Shown here: one piece after another, positions 22,330-34,339 of the stretch
How the letters are laid out: the number at the start of each line of letters is the position of its first letter
Numbering within the stretch: position 1 is the first letter of the stretch
NCBI RefSeq assembly: GCF_902635505.1
Contig: NC_045431.1
Span: 23,653,001-23,717,000 of the forward strand
From: Sarcophilus harrisii
Taxonomy: Eukaryota; Chordata; Mammalia; Dasyuromorphia; Dasyuridae
Direction of reading: 5' to 3'
Length of the DNA: 64,000 bases
The notes under the pieces: generated by a model
What the model saw: only the letters and a program-made list of their open reading frames with translations
The model's database searches: none
Told to the model about the DNA's origin: nothing
Made by a program: the position numbers and the translations under genes

Positions 22330-23520
22330 ACAATAGGAAATCATGGAAACTAGGAGGCTGAGATAAGCAAGGATGAGATTCCAGGAATGAAATATGGTCA
22401 TTGAAAATGGTTGAATAGGGAGATGGATTGTATTGATCCAGTAACAACAGAGGGGTCAGGGTCCCTAGATCCCACAGTATGGGGGTTGGGGGGAGAGTTG
22501 TGTAAGTTACAAGAAAACAGAGGAAGAAATTAGGTTTTGAGGAACTTTCAAAGTCAAACCACGATTTTTGATCCTGGGAGTTCTTAGAGTTTATTTTTTA
22601 AAGAGGTGACAAGATCATACTTTCACATTGGAAGATACATTTGATAGCTCAAGGAAGGATGCATTTGAGTAGGGAGGGACTTGAAGCAAGGATGGCTACT
22701 CACCCTCCCCTCCCATTCTGTAAGAAGCTCTTCTCAGTGCTTTCTCTCTGAGATCATCTCTCATTTATCTCATGAATACAGTCTGTAACACTGTATGCAT
22801 ATGATTTTCTCCTTTAGACTGAGAACTTAAAGTATAAGAACTGTTTTTGTTTTTCTTCTCATCCACAGAACTTAGTACAAAACTTGAAACAAACCCAGAT
22901 TTAAAGTGGTTTATTGTTGTAAATAGCAGGTGCCGTATCAATAAGGTGATAACTTTTGACACCAAAATAGTGGAAATGTCAGAAAAATAAGGGGAGTAAA
23001 TAAAAAAGATATTATACAGTTGAAAATGGTGGGATTTGGCTATTGATTAGATATGGAGGCTGAATGGATGAGGAATCGAAGATGACATCTAGGTTTTGAG
23101 CCTGTGGGATAAGAAATATGTCAGTACATTAACAGAAATAGAGAAGATTAAAAGAGAGGTGGGTTTGGGAGAAGACAAAATTGAGTTTTAGATAGATTGA
23201 ATTCGAGATTTCTTTGAGACTTACAATTTGAAATGTCTAATAGGATGTTGGAAAAGTAAGACTGAGTTCAGGTAAGAAGTTATGAGCTGAGAACCATCAG
23301 CATGGAGATGATAGTTGAATTGATGGAAGGTGAAGAGGCCATCAGATAGAGAGAAGAGGAGGGCCTAGAACAAGAGCTTTGGGGTTTACTCATAGGTAGG
23401 TATAACCTGGATAAAGATCCTGCAATGAAAACTGAGAAGTCATTCAGGAAGAGAACCAGGAGAGATTAGCTCCATGAAAAACTAGAAAGAAGGCTTCCAA
23501 GGATTTAGGAAAAATAAAGA
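22330..23520 (-). mobile_element. L2 LINE, reverse-transcriptase region, minus strand
   Basis: Antisense L2 in two pieces. The first, to about 22690, has 'gttcttagagtttatttttt' and 'gaggtgacaagatcatactt'. The second, from about 22980, has 'gatgacatctaggttttgag', 'gaaatgtctaataggatgtt' and 'accatcagcatggagatgat'. The second piece is complementary to the stretch that encodes the RT YADD region. No intact frame. Pieces are separated by an opposite-strand L2 3' end at about 22690-22935. Confidence 0.75.
22690..22935 (+). mobile_element. L2 LINE 3' end inside an L2 of opposite strand
   Basis: Plus-strand L2 tail: 'tttagactgagaacttaaag', 'tataagaactgtttttgttt' and 'ccacagaacttagtacaaaa'. Flanked on both sides by antisense L2 sequence that continues across it with a short gap. 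Confidence 0.6.
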
Positions 23521-23639
23521 TTGAGAAAAACAATTCTTTGTTCACTTGTTGTTCATATTTTCCCTCACTTTGACTAACTGGTGATATAGCTTTACTTTGT
23601 ATTATCTTTGTACACAGTTCCCCATATCTGGCTCATATG

Positions 23640-23985
23640 CTGACTCACCAATAGAGCATAGAACCCTAATTTCCTTCAAAGTTCAATCTGGTGCAGATTT
23701 ATCTTCTTCAGGAAGTCTTTCTTGTCTTCTTGCTTGTCTTTCTTGTCTTCTTGCTTCCCTTTCTTATCTTCTTGCTTCTGGGATGACAATATGTTTTCCT
23801 GTATCAAATTACTTTATTTTACTTTGTATAGACTTTGCATTTTCATACCTGAATTCACATCCTGTCCGTTAGTGGCATATAAATTCCTTAAGAGTCATGA
23901 TCTTTTTGCCTTTATTCAGCTATTTACAGCAACAGTGACATGTACATAGTAGGATCTCATAAATGTTCTTAGAATTGAATTAAAT
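23640..23985 (+). mobile_element. L2 LINE 3' region
   Basis: Landmarks in L2 order: 'ccttcaaagttcaatctggt', 'cttcaggaagtctttcttgt', 'taaattccttaagagtcatg' and 'acatagtaggatctcataaa'. The open frames at 23597-23872 and 23722-23949 lie within it and are not genes. Confidence 0.65.
23716..23778. repeat. 21-bp minisatellite, three units
   Basis: Three tandem 21-base units (23716-23736, 23737-23757, 23758-23778) differ by three or fewer bases. They lie inside the L2 and expand an L2 'cttcttgtcttct'-like motif. Confidence 0.9.
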
Positions 23986-23989
23986 TGAC

Positions 23990-24329
23990 TTTGACATTTG
24001 AAATATGATTTTCAGCTTTTTAGCTAACTAAAGGAAATGGATGTGATAGGCTTATGATTGACATCTTGTGGTGTTTAAATGAAAGAGGCAAGTATTCCTT
24101 GTGAGCTCAAGGCAAAAGCTTGTTCTTGAACAGCACATGGCATGCAATAGATGGCTAAGAAATATTCTTTGACTGATTGAACTACAAAGTCCACAATGCC
24201 CTTCATTTCCCATACTGAGATTATATGTACTTATTTCCAAAGTGTACATTTTTAAATCTTGGGGAAAACAAGAATTTAAAATAATAGTGTTTAGGAAAAA
24301 GAAAGCTATTTGAAAATCTAAAAGATAAG
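23990..24329. other. Unassigned sequence
   Basis: No repeat or gene recognised; a weak L2/MIR-like tail may lie at 24130-24180. Confidence 0.4.
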
Positions 24330-24510
24330 AGCATGGATTTAGAGCCGTTTGAGAGCTCTGAGGTCACCTGGTACAAACTCCTTATTTTTAGACACAAGAT
24401 AAGAGAGAAGCAGCCATATTAAGTCAACTGTCTGTGACAAAAGTGGCAAGCAAGAATTTCAGAGGTCTTCTGATTACAAAGCCAGAGATCTTTCTACCCT
24501 ATCACTGGAT
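24330..24510 (-). mobile_element. MIR SINE, minus strand
   Basis: Diverged reverse MIR: 'gaggtcacctggtacaaact', 'tttagacacaagataagaga' and 'ggtcttctgattacaaagcc'. Confidence 0.55.
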
Positions 24511-24894
24511 CTTCCTTTCAACACTGACATCCACCCCTTTGATGAATTTAGATCACTGAGAAAACATGAGATTTTTGACTAAATTAGCCAGAGTGTATGT
24601 GTCTTCAGCCTAATTCCATCATATAAATGAAGACTGGCTGTGGGATTGGAGTAACTGACCTCTGAGATCTCTTCCCATTCTTCAATTTTACCATCAGGTG
24701 AATGGATAAACTAATCCAATCTAGCACTACAGAGAACTGACAATTCAATTCTAGTTCTGTAACATCACAATATAGATTGGATTTGTAAGCAGATATAAAA
24801 CACAATATGCTAAGCAGAAGAGAAAAGGAATTGTTTGCTCTTTGAGGAAATATTCAGTGGATGTAATCTTTCCTTTTTGACATCTACCATCCAT

Positions 24895-24897
<3 letters not shown>

Positions 24898-24945
<48 letters not shown>
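24898..24945. repeat. (TG)n microsatellite
   Basis: About 23 uninterrupted TG units. Cys/Val open frames across it are artefacts. Confidence 0.97.
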
Positions 24946-24947
<2 letters not shown>

Positions 24948-26270
24948 CCCTTATATTCTAGAGATTGGAGATCAAGAGGCATCATGCATGGCCACATCAA
25001 AGCCAGCCAGCCTTCAAACCTAGTTTCCCCTGAGGTCAAAAAGCATTCCCTTTATGAGAGTACAACTTTCAAATGGGCTTACAGAAAGCTATTCTGCCTT
25101 TGGATGAATGGAGGAGAGGGACAAACTATTCGAGAGAACACATACCCCTGCTGTTCTGGGTTCTTTAGCTTCTGTCTCCCTGTAAACTTAGGAAGCAGGC
25201 CAGCTAATACTGATTGTGAGGTGTCTGTCTGACTGCAGGCTGAAGAAGGGCCTCCTAGGCCCTTGGCAATGAACTTCCCATCACATGTGTACACCCCATA
25301 CAGATTTTGCTCTCTCAGAGTTAACTGGAATAATTCCACGAGGCCCTATTAGGAGTTTGCTTAATCAGAGAAAATATCAAAGCGTTTAATTGTTTGCAAT
25401 TCTTCTGAAGTTGCAGAAACCAACAGCCAATTAGTACTCAAACTCCTGTTTTGAGATGGGAAGCTAATCTCTTTTTAATAGAAACTTTTCCCACTCTTTT
25501 TTTTTTTTTTTTTTAAGCGATACATACAGCACCTCAAGTCACATTTGAAATACAATGAAACAGAATATGAAATGATATTTTTGTACAAACTATCATCTTT
25601 TCTGGTTCATTTTCAAGATCTGTGATATTTACATATGACCTTTCCATTTTTATTAACAGTTTATTGGATTTTTGCATTCCATCCAGCAGAAGAGAAAGGT
25701 AATTTACAGAAAGATTTGACAGTTATACACACAGCTATAAACTTCAGTCCATTAACTTATTTCTCTTGTAACCTTTACTTGATTCTACCAAAACATCCAA
25801 ATAAGCAGTATGTCTTGTTTTCCTTTATGTTAAAAAGCTCTCATTATAGGAGCCCTATTTATAGAATGTCAAGTGGAAGGAAAACCTTTTATTATGTCTT
25901 TTTATGCTTTGAGAGACACCCACCACTCTTACCTTTAAGTTACATAACTCAGAGTCACCGTTATTTAATTTGTTGTTTAAACTTCTGTGAAATTAGAATG
26001 GAGCCATATTTGTGCTTTATTTTTGTCAGAAAAGCAATTATGAGTTTTATGATAGTAAAATTGTTTTAAAGGACCCATTCTACTTTTTTTCCTTTTGCTT
26101 TGTTTTGTTTCCTTGGACTACTATTTCATAAAATATTACATACCCTGAAGGGCTAAATGTGATTATTCCAACATAAACTATTTAGGGAACCTATTTCCAA
26201 AAATATATTCCTTCACACAAAATTGTGCAGCTTTTAAATTAGTACCTAGTGCAGCTGAGAAAGGTAGTAA
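24946..26270. other. Unique sequence
   Basis: No repeat family recognised apart from a T-run at 25495-25514. The segment 25350-25460 has the mixed composition often seen in conserved non-coding DNA. The 144-codon frame at 25635-26069 has no domain, no strong start context and ordinary AT-rich composition, so it is treated as chance. Confidence 0.4.
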
Positions 26271-26274
26271 TTTC

Positions 26275-26345
26275 TAAATGGGGTATATACTTCATTAATA
26301 CATAGAGTAGATGCTTAATAAATATTTTTGAACAAATGAATGAAT
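26275..26345 (+). mobile_element. L2-type 3' tail
   Basis: Ends with 'tagatgcttaataaatattt' followed by a short (GAAT)n tail. Confidence 0.5.
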
Positions 26346-27837
26346 GAGTATATGCATGAATATACTATATAAACTGAAATCTCCAAGAGATGAATATAGT
26401 TTGGTATTATAAAAACCTAATATCCTATTATTCTGTCGATGTAATATAATGACTTTAGATAGTAAAAGAAAAAAAAAATGTGCCTTTACATTCTACATTC
26501 CATGTCACTCGATGTCTGTGTTTCTGATATATATATGTAATATAAATAATATGCTAATATTACTATATATTAATATGCAAATTTATTTATCTGTGTTACC
26601 GATATTAATATTTGAATATATAGCAAAGTAATCCTGTTCTGACTATAAAAGAAAAATGCAATTTTCTATTCTGAAGACAGATATCTTTATTTTAAAAAAG
26701 AGAAATTGAACAAATTGGAAAAAAAAGAAAACTAGAGAAGAAATACTGTTGATTGTTTTTAAAAATCTTAATGTTGCTCTGTTCTTTTGTTCATCTACAG
26801 TTTTACATTCTTAAAATTGTCCTAAAAGCTGTCTGCTTCCATGTGGATGTGACTAGAATTTTTTGGACTGCCTCCACTTTTTAGGAATCTATTACAATGA
26901 GATAAAACTTGAATTTAGGGAAGACTAAAGGGTAAGGCAGGCAGTTTGAACACTTGGAGACTGTTTTTGGTCTGCACCTCTGTTATTAACTGAAAAGGAT
27001 GCGGATGATGGGGAGATGTAGATGAAGTTGTAGCATTCATAAATAAAAGCTCCATTTGACGAATGCTTGAATTGGACCAGTCCCTGGTTTACTTGTGTGG
27101 AAAGAAGGACTTGAAGTAGTCACATCTTATGGGTATTTACTGCATCTGGAATATCAGAGAATTTATTATCTCGGTGTGAAATCCAGGACTTCTAGACTTC
27201 TGGGTGAGAGGAAGCTGTGATTTAGTTCCTCAGCTGCATTGGGATGGGGGAGATTAAGGAGAGGGACAGTGGTCAATGAAGCCTGCATATTACTGTACCA
27301 CACATTAAACAATAGAGGCAGCTGTCTTTAGAAAACAGAAATGAGCGCCAAATTTAGGCAAAATTATACTTTCATTTTACGTTTTGATTTCCTTCATCTC
27401 CTTAGGCTCAAGAGAAAAAAGTTCCATACTCCCATCTGGTGCCCAATTCCAGAACTGCAAGAACAAATCTTATTAAAAGCAAGATTTTGATTTCAATAAT
27501 TTGACCAGGAGAAGAAACTTTATAGCAGGTACATCTCAAAACTGATATGCTTTTCTCGTTTAAATTTGGTGAATTCATTTAGACAAAATCAATTTGAATG
27601 AATATTGAATGGAAACTGACCATCTAAAATTTTTTAAAAGTCTACAGAATTTTGTGAAGATGCCACTTTATGATAATGTGCTTCTCCAAATATCACAGTC
27701 TTCTCATTTGGTAGATATTCAAGTATTTGGTTTACCATTACAGAGGAGGGGAAGTGATACATCATTTTCTATATTAATACTGATATGTGAATTACTATGT
27801 AAAACAATAGTATTCATCCATATATGAGCAAGTATAT
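26346..27837. other. Unassigned sequence, AT-rich then mixed
   Basis: An AT-rich patch at 26520-26600 is followed by about 1.2 kb without recognisable repeats. No coding evidence. Confidence 0.4.
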
Positions 27838-28019
27838 GGTTGTGTGTGTGTGTGTGTGGGGGCAACTAGTTAGGGCAGTAGATAGAGCACCAGCCCTGAA
27901 CAAGACCTGAGTTCAAATCTGTCCTCAGACACTTAACACTTTCTAGCTCTGTAACCCTGGGCAAGTTACAATTGTCTCAGAAAAAAAAAAAAAAAAGTTA
28001 TATGTGTGTGTCTGTGTGT

Positions 28020-28059
<40 letters not shown>
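27838..28059 (+). mobile_element. Short-class marsupial SINE inserted in a (TG)n microsatellite
   Basis: The SINE spans about 27858-27997: 'ggggcaactagttagggcag', 'tagatagagcaccagccctg', 'acctgagttcaaatctgtcc', 'ctctgtaaccctgggcaagt' and an A-tail of about 17. TG repeats lie on both sides (27838-27857 and 28001-28059), so the SINE split one array. The repeated flank is itself TG-rich, which hides the exact target duplication. This is the clearest SINE copy in the window. Confidence 0.9.
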
Positions 28060-28061
<2 letters not shown>

Positions 28062-28149
28062 AAGCTCAACAAGCAAGAAGAGTTATTAATTTTGGGGAAG
28101 ATTACTCAAAAGTAATGCTGTCTTTGATAGAGTTCAAACTAACAGTAGC

Positions 28150-28375
28150 ATAGAGAGGTCATGTGATAAATTAGAATCAGTATTAGACTGAATTCTGATT
28201 TGAAGACCACTTTATATATGCGACGCAGATCAGTTTCTCAGAGTTTCTGTTTCCTTATCTGTAAAATGGGGAAACTACACATAGAGTCTATTAAAAGGTA
28301 ACTGGAAGGATTTAATGAGATAATCTATTTAAGATTTTTTTTGCAGACTTTAAAGAATTCAATAAATGTTGACGG
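28150..28375 (+). mobile_element. MIR SINE, near full length
   Basis: Landmarks 'tttctgtttccttatctgta', 'aaatggggaaactacacata', 'ggatttaatgagataatcta' and 'attcaataaatgttgacggt' run the length of MIR including its 3' end. Confidence 0.75.
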
Positions 28376-28506
28376 TTATACTAAAGCCCCAATTACAGTT
28401 TTCTATCAGCCAAGGATGAAACAGAACTTTCCAGGAACAAATGTGATCAAATTTTATATTACATAGACATATTTCCAACTGCAATAGACCTGATCATTAT
28501 ACCTAT

Positions 28507-28509
28507 ATC

Positions 28510-28556
<47 letters not shown>
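28507..28556. repeat. (TA)n-(TG)n microsatellite
   Basis: A short TA run followed by about 18 TG units. Confidence 0.95.
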
Positions 28557-28558
<2 letters not shown>

Positions 28559-28779
28559 AATATATACCATCTACCTATATAATCCTGTGGATTTCTAGAT
28601 AGCAGCTTGAGTACTGGAAATTAAATCTACAAACTTATCAGAGTACATTTTGTATTTCTCATATTGTAGTAGAGCAAAAAAAAAGGAAGTAGTTCCCTTA
28701 TGTTAGAACTGAAAAAATATTTTTTTCTTTATCTTTTTGTAGCTATTGTGTTTGAAAATATCATCATCCTGATTATTGT

Positions 28780-30620
28780 TCTTAATAACAACAAGTATTC
28801 ATTATAAGTCTTCATATGTTAGGCACAGTTAAGAATTGCAGATATAAAAAATACAAAAGCAAAAAAAAATCAGAACAAAACAAAAGGAAAAAAAATAACA
28901 AAACAAACAAAAAAGGAGAATCCTTGCCCTTAAAAATTTCACACATAAAGCAAGGACGAGATAACATGAAAAAAATATTCATACATGAGATATATAAATA
29001 TAATATATATATATGGAAGTAATCTCAGAGGAAAAACTTTAGTAGTGAAGGGATGGATTATAGAAATTAGAGCTTCTTGAAGCAAGTGGAATTTAAACTG
29101 AGTTTTAAAGGAAGTCAGAAGATCAAGGAAACAGAGACTCAGAGGGAGAATATTCTAGACAATGGGCACAGATTTAGGGAAGGGAAAGAACCCTCTTATG
29201 AGGGTTGTGAGAAGGTAAATGCAGCTGGTCACTGAATACATAGAAACAAAATGTAAGAAGACTGAAAAGGGAGGAAAAAGCAAAATTGCAAAAGGCTTTA
29301 AAAGTTCAAAAGAGAGTTTTTTATTTGATCTTGGAAGTAATATAGAATTACTGGAGTTTTCTGAGTGGAACTTGAGGATGGTGATTGTGGTGACTGTGTT
29401 TAGTTAGATATAGAAAGATCAATTTGACATCTAAGTTAAATTGGAAGAGTTGGAAGAGCCTTTAGGCAAGGAGACCAAAGAGCATTAGTCCAGGCATGGG
29501 GGCCATGTATTAATTAGCAAAGTGGCTGTGACTTTGAAATGGATATGTAAATAATATTTTTTTTAAAGTAAAAACAAGAGTGTGTATGTAGGGGGATAGA
29601 GAGGAATTAAGGCTTCCCCATAAGTTGGGTCACTGGCATAATTGTTTTATCCACTGTTGTAATAAAAAAAAAAAAAAATTAGGAGAAAAGGAGGGTAGAG
29701 GTAATGAGGTTTTCCTGAATATATTAAGTATGAAATGACTAGAGGACAATCAACTGAAAATGTCCTGTAGACTGTTGTTGATGCCCCACTGAGGATCTGG
29801 AGAGATGTTAGGGTTGGATTAATAGATCTGAGAGTAATATGCATGGAGATTGAATCAATTGAACCTGATGAAATTAAGAAAAAAACAGATTAATGAGAGA
29901 AGGGAAGGGGACTCACATGGACCTTTGCTGGGAGGAGATGGCCATGGTTAATTAGCATGATCTGGATGAAATTTTGGAGATGAAGAAGTAGAAGAAGTCA
30001 GACAGGTAGAATACCCAAAAGAGCTACCATATGATAGTCAAGAGAGTAGAGAGAATCTAAGGGGGGGGAGGGGAAGGGGAAGAAAGAGAGGTGATCTGAA
30101 CTTTTAAAGGCAGAAAAGCGGTCTAGGAGGTTGAGTATTAAGGGTTTCATAATTGAGAGATCTCTAGTGAATTTAGAGAAAGCAATTCCAGTTTAAATAA
30201 CAAGGGCAAAAACACTATGGAACCTTTATGAGAGTTTGAGGAAAGGGAGTGGAGGCAGCAAATGTAGACTGCTTCTCATTCAGTTTAGCTATAGATGGGA
30301 AGACCAACATACTTAGGAAAGATGAATGGATCAAGGATGGGATTCTTTTTGTTTTGTTTGTTTTAATGCAGAAATCATGAGTATATTTGTAAACAGCAAG
30401 AAAAGTAGGCAGTAGATAAGGAGAAATTCTAGAAGAGTAAAGGGGTAGAGAAGATGGAGGGGGCAGTTTTTTGAAGATAGGAAGTGATGGGATCAAGGAC
30501 AAATGTGGAGGGGACTGCCCTAGTGAGTAGAAGTGCCATCTTTCTAGTGTTAAACAGATGGAAAAAGACTGGAAAGGCAAACACCTAGTGAGTGATGTGA
30601 GATGAAGATCCTTCCCATTT
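28780..30620 (-). mobile_element. L2 LINE, 1.8 kb, RT and 3' end, minus strand
   Basis: The longest LINE copy in the window. The plus strand reads L2 antisense from the 3' end ('acaagtattcattataagtc'). It passes through 'ggcaaaaggctttaaaag'-like and 'attactggagttttctgagt' blocks, then 'taatagatctgagagtaata'. Further blocks are 'catgatctggatgaaatttt', 'gtaaacagcaagaaaagtag' and 'gcagttttttgaagatagga'. This covers much of the RT domain and the region upstream of it. Minus open frames at 30215-30580 and 30550-30792 are remnants; the first keeps L2-like residues but no whole domain. A small insertion rich in A lies at 28850-28915. Inactive, old. Confidence 0.8.
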
Positions 30621-30799
30621 CAAGAATTTTGCCAGGTTTCCTATTTCCTTCTTTAGGTAAGAACTGCTGCTTTCTATTTGGGTATAGGGGCCTTTTCTCC
30701 CTTGCTCTCTCATTCAAGTTAATTTTTTTTTTTAAAACAAAATAACTAATTTTTAGGGAAACACTTTTTTTTTTACTCCACAGTTCTTTCATAATATTA
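30621..30799. other. Unassigned sequence
   Basis: T-runs at about 30722-30733 and 30765-30774; otherwise nothing recognised. Confidence 0.4.
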
Positions 30800-30985
30800 G
30801 ATCAACATGTGAAAAAACCTTAGATGCCTTATATTCCAACCCCTTCCTTAAGTTAAGGAAACAGTTAAGAAAAAAGGTGGGCTGATTTGCTTAAGTTTTG
30901 ATAGCTTCTGAGGGTCAGGAGCAGGATTTGACTGAGGTCTTGCTGACTCTCAATCTAACCCTCTGCATACTATGCCCATCTGTCT
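30800..30985 (-). mobile_element. MIR SINE, minus strand
   Basis: Reads 'tccaaccccttccttaagtt', 'ggctgatttgcttaagtttt' and 'ttgactgaggtcttgctgac', reverse MIR with moderate divergence. Confidence 0.6.
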
Positions 30986-31304
30986 CTTAAACACTCCATC
31001 CCCAAGCCAAAGGCAGTCACTTTTGAATCTTCAGCCATGATTTAGAAATCAGTTCCATTCTGTGACACTGTCCTCTTAACCAATGATTCACTTCCTATGA
31101 CCTGATTTGTTTTCTAAATTCTCTACCTTTATATACTAGCAGTGATGGGATTAAAAAAAAAATACCAAATACTTCTGAGTGTTTCACTTGGCAAGGTCTT
31201 GAAAATCCATAGCCATTTTTGTTTTGTTTTGTTTTTTCCCTACATGTCTTCTGAAAATATCATCTGCCTCAACTAGCATAAATAATCAAATAATCCCAAT
31301 CCCA

Positions 31305-31560
31305 CGCTTGGGAGTGCAGTGGGTAGAATGCTGGGCATAGAATCAAAGATGACTCGTTTTCATTAATTCAAATCTGACTTCAGAAACTTCCCATTTAAGT
31401 GCCTCTAGTCAAGTCACTTAATCTTGTTTACCTCAGTTTCCTTATATGTAACATGAGCTAGAGAAGGAAATAACAAACCACTCCAATATATCTGCCAAGA
31501 AAATCCCAAAAAGGTCACAGAAGGTCAGACATGACTGAGAAATGACTGAAAAAAATGAGA
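31305..31560 (+). mobile_element. Marsupial MON1-type SINE, full-length class
   Basis: tRNA-like head 'ggagtgcagtgggtagaatg', then 'taattcaaatctgacttcag' and 'gtcaagtcacttaatcttgt'. The 3' body has 'gagctagagaaggaaataac', 'aaaccactccaatatatctg' and 'ggtcagacatgactgagaaa'. About 255 bp. Confidence 0.85.
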
Positions 31561-31564
31561 ATGG

Positions 31565-31802
31565 TCAAGTAGAAGATTCATTAGACTTGGGGTCAATACT
31601 AAAAATCTCACATCTTAAACTTAGTAGTTGCATGACTAAGAGCAAGCCAATTAACTTCTCTAACCTACTAGTTCCTTCATCTGTTAAGAGGGGATAATAA
31701 TACTTGTAGCAATCACCTCAGAGAGTTTTTATGAGGGCCAAATAATATACTCTATTAAAAGCACTTGGTCATCATTAAAGTGTTATAAAAATGTCAATTA
31801 TA
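31565..31802 (+). mobile_element. MIR SINE, near full length
   Basis: Follows the MON1 SINE directly. Landmarks 'gcatgactaagagcaagcca', 'ttccttcatctgttaagagg', 'ggataataatacttgtagca' and 'ttatgagggccaaataatat'. Confidence 0.7.
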
Positions 31803-31914
31803 GCTCTCCCATTATGGCCCTTGGGTCATGAAGCTGACATGCCTTAAATATGTCCTCCAGAATGACAGCATATCTCCCTACCGGTCATATCAGATCAGTG
31901 TACATCCTCCATAT

Positions 31915-32065
31915 CCTCAGAAGAGAGCTAGGAAGGTACCTACCATCAGAAGACTTTTTTTGAGGAAAACAAGCTCAGACAAGTTAAATGATATGCCTAT
32001 AGTAACAGAGAGTAAGCAGGAGATCTCAGGCCAAAATCCAAGCTTTCTAAGAAACCATGCTGTTT
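31915..32065 (-). mobile_element. MIR-like SINE, minus strand
   Basis: Decayed reverse copy: 'gaggaaaacaagctcagaca', 'taaatgatatgcctatagta' and 'gagtaagcaggagatctcag'. Confidence 0.5.
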
Positions 32066-34335
32066 TAAGCAACATGAAAAAAAGAAAGGATAGAATACAA
32101 CTCACTTTCATGCAGAACATACTTTAAAACTATGTCTCTGGGAATAGAGAAAGCACAGAATAATGAGGCAACAAGATTGAAGTTTTAGGGAGACTATTTA
32201 TCATTGTATTCATGAATTCGGGAAAAAAATAGAGGAAACTACAGTTCTGTTCTCAATAAGGAAACGAAGTTCCTCTGAAAGATCCTCATAAAGCTGTACA
32301 AATTATGGACACAAGTATATTAAAATATACGAAATGATCCTTTGTCTCATTCTGTTGATAAAATATGCATCCTTAAGGAGAACGTAATTCAAATCTTTTA
32401 ATGATTAAATGCTACAGTATATGTGTTTCCTTCCTGATTGGGGATATAAAGGTGACAAGTAGCAGCTCTTAAATCCTCAGAGAGGAGTATGTTGGTTGTA
32501 ATAGGAATGGAGGGGAGGCTGAGGAAATGTTCCAATTCTACTTCAAAACTTTGAGGCAGCAGACTTTGCTGCAATTGCCCATTATCCAAAGAATATAAAA
32601 TGAAATGACAGCTGCCTAGAGAGGTTGGAAGATTTTAAACTTTTCATCACTCTCTGGCTTATCTTTCTTGAAGTAATTCAAGCTGGAGTTAGCCAACCAA
32701 GCCATCATTTACATTCCTGGAATCACTCAGAACACGCTCATGTATAATCAACATAATTCCTAAGAACATTTTAAAGACATAATGATACTGAATATTTTAA
32801 AGTAGATGGATAATACATACAGTAATGTCTTACCGTATTATCACACCTCTCAACCCAGAGCCATAGGCCCTGAGACTTAATTATTTAAAGATTATAACAA
32901 GCCTCAGTCATAGATCAATGTTTTCTAGATCTGGAAGTTGATACTCTAAAGTAACTTATTCAAAGTCATATAATACTGAATAAGATGTGACCATATATCA
33001 AATTGATGTATCCAGTCAGAAGAGGCAGTGGGGTACAATAGGAAGAAAGCTATACTTGAAGTTAGGTAAAAGAGCAGGTTCAAATCTTAATTCTGATACT
33101 CAGAACTATAGATCAGAGCAATGCTTCTTAAAAGTTTTTTTTTTCATTCACAATTTTTTTCACCTGAGAAATTTCTATTTGAAACCAAGTGTATAAGTAT
33201 ATAAAACAGGTAACAAATCAAACATTTACTGCTCATAAATCATAATTTTTGTGACTCCCCCTTCAGTCATGTGACTTTATATGATGTCTTGAACCATAAT
33301 TTAAGAAGCTTTAGATTCAAGAGCTAGAAAGGACTTTTTCTAACCCCACTGTTTCCTTGCTTTCTAGCTGTGTAACCATAGAAAGTCACTTAATATCCCT
33401 GAGTAAGTTATACTATTACTTACCTCTCAAAACATTCAGCAACACCCATTAGTTAGATAGCTATTTCTTTTTCTCCAGCTCCTTTCTCTATTGTGATCTG
33501 TTTCTCCAAAGACAGAAAAAATTATATCTATGCCTAATATAAACATGTGAAAACAGATGTAATTAGGTTATAGACAAGTATATTCTATATCCAGACTGTG
33601 TCCTAATAAGAAGATAGAATCTACTATGGAAAGTGAGACCTCTTCAGTATCTGAGTCAAGGAAATTGTGCAGCAAGACAACTCTGCTAACACCAGTACAG
33701 AAAGGGAATCCAAGATAAAACTACAAGGTAAGCATGGTTAATAGTGTCATGATTATTGTCTATTGATCTTTTCTATTTGTCTCTGTTGGATTGTCTTCCT
33801 GCTAGAGAACTAAATGCTAGGACTGCTCCTGGAAGATTGAGAATGGCCAGTGGAGTAGCCCCAATCTGCTGGGATGCCATTCATCCTTGAAGTTAAAATT
33901 CTAGAACTCCATATTAGAAGCATACAAAAATGAAAGGAGAAAGGATAGCAATATATCTTTTCTCTGAAACTAAGAATAGGCCTTTCTTACTAGGTAAGGT
34001 CATAGATAAAGTCATATCTCAAGCTTTCCTCCAATCTTCTCTCCAGACATAAAATCCCATCAATTATTAGCAATTAAAAAGGGGAATGGGAGTGAAGTAG
34101 GAGGGATTTAAAGGAATATGTCTGGTAGCAATTTCAATTTGAGGCACAAATGGACTTTTATGTATATAGAATCATTGTCTTAAAATAATAATAATACTCA
34201 AATGCAAATTACTTATTTGTACTTAAAATTCAACACTGAAGAATTCTAAAGGTTCATATATTCAAAAATCTGAGTTTTTCTTTTTTTGGATCAGACCTAT
34301 AACTTCAGTGATATAGGAAATTATCTCTACCAAGA
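32066..34335. other. Mostly unique sequence with small MIR scraps
   Basis: MIR scraps on plus at about 33020-33105 ('agaggcagtggggtacaata') and 33340-33400 ('tttctagctgtgtaaccata'). A short open frame starting near 33625 ends in a stop just before a good splice-donor match at about 33725-33732 ('caaggtaagc'). No gene model can be supported. Confidence 0.4.
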
Positions 34336-34339
34336 CAGA

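Noticed and set aside
24835-25232. Open frames with a Cys/Val run
   Set aside because: The run is a TG microsatellite; the flanks show no domain.
25635-26069. 144-codon plus frame in unique sequence
   Set aside because: Composition is that of the AT-rich background. There is no domain, and neighbouring frames are nearly as open. It could only be revived by conservation or expression data.
30215-30792. Minus open frames of 121 and 80 codons
   Set aside because: Remnants of the L2 coding region and its flank, not host genes.
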